DNA of 64,000 bases. Source: Nonomuraea sp. MG754425. GTDB lineage: Bacteria; Actinomycetota; Actinomycetes; Streptosporangiales; Streptosporangiaceae. Where the stretch lies: positions 1-64,000 of the forward strand of contig NZ_SSXE01000023.1 of the NCBI RefSeq assembly GCF_021699195.1, read 5' to 3'. Under the pieces are notes generated by a model. That model made no database searches. It was not told where the DNA came from and saw nothing but the letters and a program-made list of their open reading frames with translations. Shown piece by piece: positions 59,211-64,000 of this stretch. Made by a program: the position numbers and the translations under genes. Numbering within the stretch: the first letter of the stretch is position 1; each line of letters begins with the position of its first letter.

Positions 59211-59496
59211 GGAGTTCACCGCCGACCGCCAGGAGGCCGCGAAGGTCTCGGGGGATCTCAAGGCCGTCCGCGCGGCGCTGGACGGCGGCCGGTCCGGGGC
59301 GCTCGACGCGCGGACCGGCTCGCAGCGGGTGGACGACGCCGTACGGAGGTTCTTCGAGGAGTCCTCCGACAACCGCGAACGCATGGACCAACTGCTCGAA
59401 CGCGCGGCGGGCCTGCTCGACGCCCTCGTGGAGGGCACGGGCACGCTCGACGGCTCGCTGGCAGGCTCGCTCTCGACCGGTTCGGGGGGCTCGTGA
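59203..59496 (+). CDS. Small helical ESX-like protein
   Basis: 97 residues, mostly two helices (VSGDLKAVRAALDG and VDDAVRRFFEESSDNRERMDQLLERAAGLLDALV) with a flexible Gly-Ser C terminus. Size, helix-turn-helix shape and position match type VII secretion substrates of the WXG100 superfamily, although no WxG motif is present (RFFEES occupies the turn). It overlaps the pseudokinase stop by eight bases and its stop overlaps the next start. Confidence 0.65.
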   Translation: MAEEFTADRQEAAKVSGDLKAVRAALDGGRSGALDARTGSQRVDDAVRRFFEESSDNRERMDQLLERAAGLLDALVEGTGTLDGSLAGSLSTGSGGS

Positions 59497-59708
59497 TGAA
59501 GGCGCTCGGGCTCGGCGTGCTCACCGGCGTCCTGGCCGCGACGATCGCGGCGTCGCTGGTCTTCGCGCTGACGGACCGTCCGGACCCGGCTCCGGAACCG
59601 GCGGCCGGCACGGGTGCGGCGCGTGCCGGTCAGCCCTGGGCGGGGCACCCCGAGGAGCCGCCGGCCGCGTCACTCCCGAACCCGTGGACGCCGTCAAGGA
59701 GGAACTGA
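59496..59708 (+). CDS. Small single-span membrane protein
   Basis: 70 residues. One membrane helix (about 3-25) is followed by a Pro/Ala-rich exterior or cytoplasmic tail. TGATG couples it to the preceding gene; a GTG one codon earlier is possible. Function unknown; it is part of the type VII-like operon. Confidence 0.6.
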   Translation: MKALGLGVLTGVLAATIAASLVFALTDRPDPAPEPAAGTGAARAGQPWAGHPEEPPAASLPNPWTPSRRN

Positions 59709-59711
59709 CCC

Positions 59712-60308
59712 ATGGCTGAGCTGCCCTTCGGTTTCACCGTGCGGGTGCCGGAATCCTGGTACGAGTTCGACGTCTGGCGGGCCGGCCGCACCGGTGACCT
59801 GGCCCGCCTGGTGGACGCCCGCGTGGCGACCGCCCCCGACCTGGCCCCGCACCGGGCGGTGCTGCTGAAGGTGCTGCGCGAGGTCGCCGGGCTGGCGGCG
59901 CGGCACGGGGCGGTGTTCAGCGCGGCGATGACCGACCACGTGCAGGACGCGGGCACCGTCCTGGCCACGCTCATGGTCCTGCATACGAAGGGCCGCGCCG
60001 ACCCCGAGGGCAACACGGTCGAGGCGATCGCCTCGGGGGTCGTCGCCGTGCCGCGCGCGCCGGGCACGCCCGCCTGGCGCCGCGTCGAGATCGTCGAGGT
60101 GGACGCGGGCCGCGCCGTACGCGTGACCGGGGTCGAGACCGGCGAGATCGACGCGGTGGTCATGCAGACGCTCGTCCCGGTGCCCGGCGGGCACGGCGTG
60201 CTGGACCTGGTGCTCACCAGCCCGCACCTCAGCCTGGCCGAGCCGATGCTCGACCTGTTCGACGCGATCAGCGCCACCCTGGCCTGGTCCGACCCCCGAG
60301 GAGAGTGA
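59712..60308 (+). CDS. Hypothetical type VII locus protein
   Basis: 198 residues, soluble, alpha/beta. The core FGFTVRVPESWYEFDVW ... AVVMQTLVPVPGGHGVLDLVLTSPHLSLAEPMLDLFDAISATLAW resembles proteins of unknown function encoded beside ESX-like genes in actinomycetes. It could be a chaperone-like partner of the small secreted proteins, but there is no EspG signature. It follows the membrane-protein gene by 3 bp, and the WXG100 gene starts 6 bp later. Confidence 0.65.
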   Translation: MAELPFGFTVRVPESWYEFDVWRAGRTGDLARLVDARVATAPDLAPHRAVLLKVLREVAGLAARHGAVFSAAMTDHVQDAGTVLATLMVLHTKGRADPEGNTVEAIASGVVAVPRAPGTPAWRRVEIVEVDAGRAVRVTGVETGEIDAVVMQTLVPVPGGHGVLDLVLTSPHLSLAEPMLDLFDAISATLAWSDPRGE

Positions 60309-60314
60309 ACCGTC

Positions 60315-60617
60315 ATGGCAGGTGGGACCCATCACCTCAGCTTCCCGCAGGTGGAGAACAGCGCCACCCGGCTGAACAAGGAGAGGGAGGACATCGAGAG
60401 CCGCCTGACCCAGCTCAAGGCGATGATCGACCAGCTCGTGAGCAGCGACTTCGTCACCGAGCGGGCCTCGGGCAAGTTCCAGCAGGACTACGACCAGTGG
60501 AACAACGGCGCCAGGCAGGTCATCCAGGGGCTGGAGGGCATGAGCCAGTTCCTCAAGACGGCCATCGCCAAGCACCGCGAGCTGGACGCCTCGCTCAGCG
60601 GCGGCGTCGGCGGGTGA
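60315..60617 (+). CDS. WXG100-family ESX protein
   Basis: 100 residues. Two amphipathic helices are joined at WNNG (the WxG turn, about residue 63), preceded by FPQVENSATRLNKEREDIESRLTQLKAMIDQL and followed by ARQVIQGLEGMSQFLKTAIAKH. The length is exactly that of the family. It should be exported as a dimer by a type VII secretion system whose ATPase may be the FtsK-type protein at the right window edge. The GAGGAGAG ribosome-binding site precedes it. Confidence 0.9.
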   Translation: MAGGTHHLSFPQVENSATRLNKEREDIESRLTQLKAMIDQLVSSDFVTERASGKFQQDYDQWNNGARQVIQGLEGMSQFLKTAIAKHRELDASLSGGVGG

Positions 60618-61183
60618 GGCCGTGCCGGGCGGACGAGACGTACGCGCACCGGCCGCCGAGGCGGGCCCGTGAGGCGGACGCCGATCGGTCGCGCGTCCGC
60701 CGGAGCGCCGGGAGCCGGGCCGTACGGGAGACCGGGCAGCCGCCCGAAGCCGATGGAGCCGCGGCCGGTTCCTGGGCCGGTTCCTGGGCCGGTTCCTGGG
60801 ACGGCTCCTGGGACGGCTCCTGGGACGGCTTCGTCTCCTGCGCCGGCACGGTGGCGGCGGTGGCCGGGCTGGTCGTGCTGGCCACCTCCGCCCCCGGCGG
60901 CCCGGCAGGCGTGGCGACGGTGACGGGCGCGATGATGCTGGACGCCGCGCTGCACAGGTACCAGCGGGGCGACGGCTCGCTGGATCAGGTGGGCCTGGCC
61001 GCGCTGGGCGTGCTGCCGATCGGCCGGGGCACCGCCCTGCTGGGCCGAGGTGCCAGGGCCGTCATCGGCCTGCGCGGCGCGACGGCCGCACTACGCGTCG
61101 GCGGCGCGAGCCTCGCCCCCGGCGTGGGCACGCCCCACCACGACGACCTACGAGAACAACCGACCGGCGCCCATCCGGTCTAG
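60614..61183 (+). CDS. Type VII locus protein with GSW repeats and hydrophobic segments
   Basis: 189 residues from the GTG that overlaps the WXG100 stop (GTGA). A basic N-terminal region (about 1-45) is followed by the repeats GSWA, GSWA, GSWD, GSWD, GSWD (about 52-71) and then FVSCAGTVAAVAGLVVLATSAPGG, a hydrophobic stretch. A Gly-rich region (LLGRGARAVIGLRGA) and GVGTPHHDD follow. It resembles the hydrophobic linker part of larger WXG-associated toxins but lacks a visible toxin domain; it may be truncated. An ATG-initiated alternative is absent. Confidence 0.55.
   Translation: MRPCRADETYAHRPPRRAREADADRSRVRRSAGSRAVRETGQPPEADGAAAGSWAGSWAGSWDGSWDGSWDGFVSCAGTVAAVAGLVVLATSAPGGPAGVATVTGAMMLDAALHRYQRGDGSLDQVGLAALGVLPIGRGTALLGRGARAVIGLRGATAALRVGGASLAPGVGTPHHDDLREQPTGAHPV
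60767..60826 (+). repeat. Five 12 bp tandem repeats
   Basis: Units GGTTCCTGGGCC (two), GGTTCCTGGGAC (one) and GGCTCCTGGGAC (two) lie head to tail within the preceding gene and encode Gly-Ser-Trp plus Ala or Asp. The period of four codons permits copy-number change without a frameshift. Confidence 0.9.
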
Positions 61184-61401
61184 AACGGCGCCAGACCCAC
61201 GAATGCGCCCGTTCGGTCCGGGGCTTCGCGAACGGCGTCAGCTTCACGAGTGCGCCCGGCCGATCTAGGGCTCCGACCCGCCCCAGCTCACATCCACTCG
61301 TGAACACCCCAGAGGGAACGAAATCCGGCGCTGGCCACAGGGCCGGGATCCGGACGCCCGTCGCCGTTGATCAATCCTGGAGATGTAACTGACGCTGAGA
61401 C
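61184..61401. other. Intergenic region, nothing recognised
   Basis: About 220 bp between two convergent genes. It contains two degenerate direct repeats of AGAACGGCGCCAGACCCACGAA and GAACGGCGTCAGCTTCACGAG type (61183 and 61228), each followed by TGCGCCCG. No gene or terminator is apparent. Confidence 0.4.
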
Positions 61402-62193
61402 TTACAGGTAGCGGGCCAGTTCCCATGGGTCGTGCGCCGAGAACACCTCGACGTCACCTTGGGGATCGAGAGTCATCTCACGCAGTGTCGCGACACCCGC
61501 GAGGCGCTGCTCGCGATCTACCTCCCCCGAAGCCTGGACCAGCTCCATCAAGGGATGAGTGTCGGGCGTGGGCCGATCGACTTCGCCGTGGTACATGTAT
61601 GCGTCACCTGCATGGATCAGCCACCGGTCTGTGTCCCGCACCGCGACTCCTGCATGGCCTGGTGTGTGCCCGTGCAGCGGGATCAGCAAGATCTCCTCAG
61701 CGATGGCGTCAAGGGCTTGAACTCTGTCAAAACCCTTCCATCGCTCTCCAGATCCGCTGTTGTAGGTCACCCACTTCGGGCCGTGCGCGAGCTGGGCCGG
61801 AGTCTTGCCGCCGTCCGCCAGTTCCGCCTCGAACAGGTGCACCGCCGCGTCGGGGAAGTCGCTCAGTCCGCCGGCGTGGTCACGGTGCAGGTGGGTGAGC
61901 ACGATATGGCGGACGTCCGCTGGGGACAGGCCAAGTGCCGTGATCTGTGCGACTGCCGTCGTGGCGGGATCCAGCGACGGCTGGGTGAGCTCCACCCAGT
62001 CGTTCAGCAGCCGCTCGGCCGGGTTCGCGATGTCGGCGTGGCCGATGCCGGTGTCCACCAGGACGAGCCCGGACGAGTCCGTCTCGACCAGCAGGACATG
62101 GCTGACCGCGGCGGCGGGACTGAGCGGGCTGTCCGGCCCGTCTGCCGGCTCGATCTCCAGCATTCGGGCACAGTCGAAGTGATGTACGCGCAT
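61402..62193 (-). CDS. Metallo-beta-lactamase-fold hydrolase (lactonase-like)
   Basis: 263 residues. The zinc motif HLHRDHAGG (about 101-109) is followed by PLHGHTPGHAGV (third His), AGDAYM (bridging Asp) and a C-terminal AHDPWE with the last His. The sequence resembles N-acyl-homoserine-lactone lactonases of the metallo-beta-lactamase fold, but the substrate is unproven. It follows the TetR gene by 54 bp in the same direction. Confidence 0.88.
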   Translation of the reverse strand: MRVHHFDCARMLEIEPADGPDSPLSPAAAVSHVLLVETDSSGLVLVDTGIGHADIANPAERLLNDWVELTQPSLDPATTAVAQITALGLSPADVRHIVLTHLHRDHAGGLSDFPDAAVHLFEAELADGGKTPAQLAHGPKWVTYNSGSGERWKGFDRVQALDAIAEEILLIPLHGHTPGHAGVAVRDTDRWLIHAGDAYMYHGEVDRPTPDTHPLMELVQASGEVDREQRLAGVATLREMTLDPQGDVEVFSAHDPWELARYL

Positions 62194-62247
62194 GAGACTT
62201 TCCTGGATTGCGATGATACGGGCGGGTGAGTATTGAGCCGACGATCG

Positions 62248-62826
62248 TCAGTTGGCGGCCTGTGCGATCAGGTCGCCGAGTTGTGCGGTGATCGTGCCTA
62301 TGACGGCCACGTCCTTGCGGACTCGGGCGAGCATCACGGCTCCCTGGATGGACGACAGGACAAGTGCGGCGAGTGGCTCCACCTGCTCTTCGGGGACGCC
62401 CCAGCCGCGCAGCGCCAGTGCGATTCCCTGCTGCCACTGACCGTAGGCGCCGTCGCAGGCCAAGCGGATGGTCTCGTTCTCGGCGGCGGTCTCCAACGCC
62501 ACGGTGGCGACCGGGCATCCCTTGGCGAAGTCCGACTCCAGCAGGCTGCGGGCGAAGTGCTCGCCCATGGCGGCCATGCCGGATCGGCCGTCCTTCATGG
62601 TGATCAGCAGCCGCTGGAGGGACTCGCCGACCTCCCGCCCGGACCGTGCGACCGACTCTGACGCCAACTGCTCCTTGCCGTCCGGGAAGTGGAAGTACAG
62701 CGACCCCTTCGGCGCCCGGCTCTCCGCGAGCACCTGGGTCAGCCCGGTGCCGTGGTAGCCCTGCCGCTGGAACAATTCCGCCGCCGTCCGCAGGACTCGT
62801 TCTCTCGTCTCACCCTGAGCTGCCAT
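62248..62826 (-). CDS. TetR-family regulator
   Basis: 192 residues. N-terminal helix-turn-helix RERVLRTAAELFQRQGYHGTGLTQVLAESRAPKGSLYFHFPDGKEQL (about 8-55), then a ligand domain with the LmrA/YxaF-type pattern (GCPVATVALETAAENE). A near-perfect operator lies immediately upstream. It likely represses itself and the metallo-beta-lactamase-fold hydrolase encoded downstream. Confidence 0.92.
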   Translation of the reverse strand: MAAQGETRERVLRTAAELFQRQGYHGTGLTQVLAESRAPKGSLYFHFPDGKEQLASESVARSGREVGESLQRLLITMKDGRSGMAAMGEHFARSLLESDFAKGCPVATVALETAAENETIRLACDGAYGQWQQGIALALRGWGVPEEQVEPLAALVLSSIQGAVMLARVRKDVAVIGTITAQLGDLIAQAAN

Positions 62827-62837
62827 GACCCTTACTC

Positions 62838-62879
62838 TAGGGCGACCGGTCTAGAGAAACAAGTAGACTGGTCACCCTA
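62838..62879. promoter_or_regulatory. TetR operator
   Basis: TAGGGCGACCGGTCTA (62838-62853) and TAGACTGGTCACCCTA (62864-62879) are inverted copies at 14 of 16 positions, separated by 10 bp. GACCGGTCTA/TAGACTGGTC is the classical core of operators of the LmrA/YxaF TetR group. It lies 11 bp before the regulator start. Confidence 0.8.
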
Positions 62880-62920
62880 TTTTGAGCGAAGTCACGACGC
62901 CTCTCTTTTCGCGTACTCCT

Positions 62921-64000
62921 CTAGAGCTGCGCGAACTGCACCAGGTCCAGTCGCCGCCCCGTCCCCATGTAAGCCCGCCCCACCGGCCCTCCGAAGAACT
63001 GGTCGGGCTCCAGGTTGATCCCGTGTTCCCGGGCGTGCACCCGGCTGGTCGGCGTCAGCAGGAAGCGCGTCCCCGACCTCAGCACCTCGGCCACCTCGCC
63101 CGCCAGCGCCCGCCGGTGTCCCTCCAGCAGCGGCGTGGCGTCCCCGCACAGGACGAGGGCCCGCCGCCCCAGCTCCGACGGCGCGAGGAGGTCCTGCAAC
63201 AGGGTCGGCAGGGTGTCGAAGCCCTGCTCCCGGGGCGTGACGGTGACCTGGTCGACGTCGTCCACCACGACCGCGTACCGCTCGCCTTCGAACGCTTCCA
63301 CGGCCTCGCGCAGCGCGGCGTCGGTGAACGAGGTGCCCGCCAGCGCCCGCGCCTCGGGCAGCGAGCGCACCAGGGGCGAGCGCGGCGGCCCGACGGCCAG
63401 CACGCGGACGCCCGCCCGCAGCAGCACGCTCGCGATGACCAGCGCCGCGTTGCTGCGTCCCGACCCCGAAGGGCCCGACACCAGCGCGAGGTGCGGCCCG
63501 TGGTCGAAGAGGTCCAGCTCGACGGGCGTGACGCCGGGACCGCCGACGCCGACGGCCGCGCCCGGCAGCCGGTTCGACGGCAGGCTGACCGGCAGCGGCG
63601 GGAACGGCTTCGGCCCGGACCCGGGCTCGCGGCCGTGACGGGCGGCAGCGGGCGCGACCGGCGGGCTCTCGGGCGGCAGGCAGATCTGGACGTGCAGCCC
63701 CGAGGCCGCCTCGATGGCCCGCCCCGGCAGGACCGGCGGCGACACCATGCCCGCCGACAGGTAGGACCGCCGCGTCTCCTCCCGGGGGAACGGCAGGAAC
63801 AGCCGCCGCGAGAACAGGTCGGGCGTCTTCCCCCGCACCATGTCGTGCCCGCCCGCGGCCACCGTGTGGATCCCCACCGGAGGCCCTCCCGCGACGATCC
63901 CGCGCAGCGTGACGAGCAGCGGCGTCTCGAAGAAGTCCGGGCTGCCGCGGTCCTCGAAGTACTCCCACCCGTCGATCACCAGCACGATCACCGGCGCGGA
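62921..64000 (-). CDS. FtsK/SpoIIIE-type (EccC-like) ATPase, C-terminal part, cut by the window edge
   Basis: The minus-strand frame enters from the right edge with a Walker B-like VLVIDGWEYF, continues FETPLLVTLRGIVAGGPPVGIHTV, and has LFLPFPREETRRS. A linker then leads to a last domain with Walker A GPSGSGRSNAAL, in which the Lys is replaced by Arg, and Walker B YAVVVDDVDQ. It ends RAYMGTGRRLDLVQFAQL. This arrangement is the end of a multi-domain type VII secretion ATPase. A degenerate last ATPase domain is common in EccC. The start lies beyond the window. It may serve the WXG100 operon to its left, though it is on the opposite strand. Confidence 0.8.
   Translation of the reverse strand, partial: SAPVIVLVIDGWEYFEDRGSPDFFETPLLVTLRGIVAGGPPVGIHTVAAGGHDMVRGKTPDLFSRRLFLPFPREETRRSYLSAGMVSPPVLPGRAIEAASGLHVQICLPPESPPVAPAAARHGREPGSGPKPFPPLPVSLPSNRLPGAAVGVGGPGVTPVELDLFDHGPHLALVSGPSGSGRSNAALVIASVLLRAGVRVLAVGPPRSPLVRSLPEARALAGTSFTDAALREAVEAFEGERYAVVVDDVDQVTVTPREQGFDTLPTLLQDLLAPSELGRRALVLCGDATPLLEGHRRALAGEVAEVLRSGTRFLLTPTSRVHAREHGINLEPDQFFGGPVGRAYMGTGRRLDLVQFAQL

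Noticed and set aside
59712-60308. Assignment as an EspG chaperone
   Set aside because: Position in the type VII-like operon is suggestive, but no EspG sequence pattern is visible, so it is left as hypothetical.
60767-60826. CRISPR-like repeat array
   Set aside because: The 12 bp units are contiguous without spacers and are translated; there are no cas genes in the window.

Overview
The window is high-GC actinobacterial DNA. It encodes mycothiol synthase (a thiol pathway found only in Actinobacteria), a large LAL-type LuxR regulator, many secreted hydrolases and frequent ATGA/GTGA start-stop overlaps. At least eight genes appear leaderless, with a TANNNT box 6-8 nt before the start codon. 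The style suggests Streptosporangiales (Nonomuraea-like), but no phylogenetic marker proves this. There is no rRNA operon, CRISPR array or complete prophage.

Layout. 1-8.4 kb: an NAD-dependent epimerase-like protein, an orphan sensor kinase, a MazG-like protein, a secreted 5'-nucleotidase, mshD, a DUF47-pit phosphate uptake pair, and dcd. 8.4-11.9 kb: tRNA-Gly(CCC) and the remains of a 3.4 kb integrative element. It is bounded by a perfect 42 bp copy of the tRNA 3' half and by matching arm-type repeats, and contains a frameshifted integrase, a headless deaminase and a SUKH (SMI1/KNR4) gene. The SUKH gene is cleanly interrupted by a 720 bp element with 94 bp perfect inverted termini, a TA target duplication and a small secreted-protein gene as its only cargo. 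12-16 kb: a PIN/RHH toxin-antitoxin pair, a kinase of the aminoglycoside phosphotransferase type, an EF-hand protein and a methyltransferase. 16-21 kb: a tightly coupled operon GntR - ABC ATPase - permease - S41 protease - esterase, with a palindromic operator. 21-26 kb: a PHP hydrolase with a UMP-kinase paralogue, an NmrA-like reductase, and a divergent UTRA regulator facing an SAH-hydrolase-like protein and a NUDIX enzyme.

26-41 kb: a GxGYxYP-family secreted protein, the LAL regulator, a 1249-residue subtilase fused to a propeller-like domain, small membrane proteins, cstA with a coupled small Cys-rich protein, and a TPP-riboswitch-controlled thiD-tenA pair. 41.1-48.0 kb: a probable genomic island flanked by an imperfect 48 bp direct repeat of the 3' end of a histidine-phosphatase gene. 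It carries a fatty-acyl-AMP ligase, a P450, an acyl carrier protein, an SDR, a GMC oxidoreductase and a second EF-hand protein, which look like a compact acyl-ACP tailoring pathway.

48-57.8 kb: the phosphatase, a LigD-type polymerase, two convergent M28 peptidases, small secreted and membrane proteins, a 5-formyl-THF cyclo-ligase, a beta-helix protein, and a MarR/VOC pair around a perfect 17 bp inverted repeat. 57.9-64 kb: a type VII secretion-like locus (membrane pseudokinase, two small ESX-like proteins, accessory proteins), a TetR/metallo-beta-lactamase pair with a TetR operator, and the 3' part of an FtsK/EccC-type ATPase gene that runs off the right edge.
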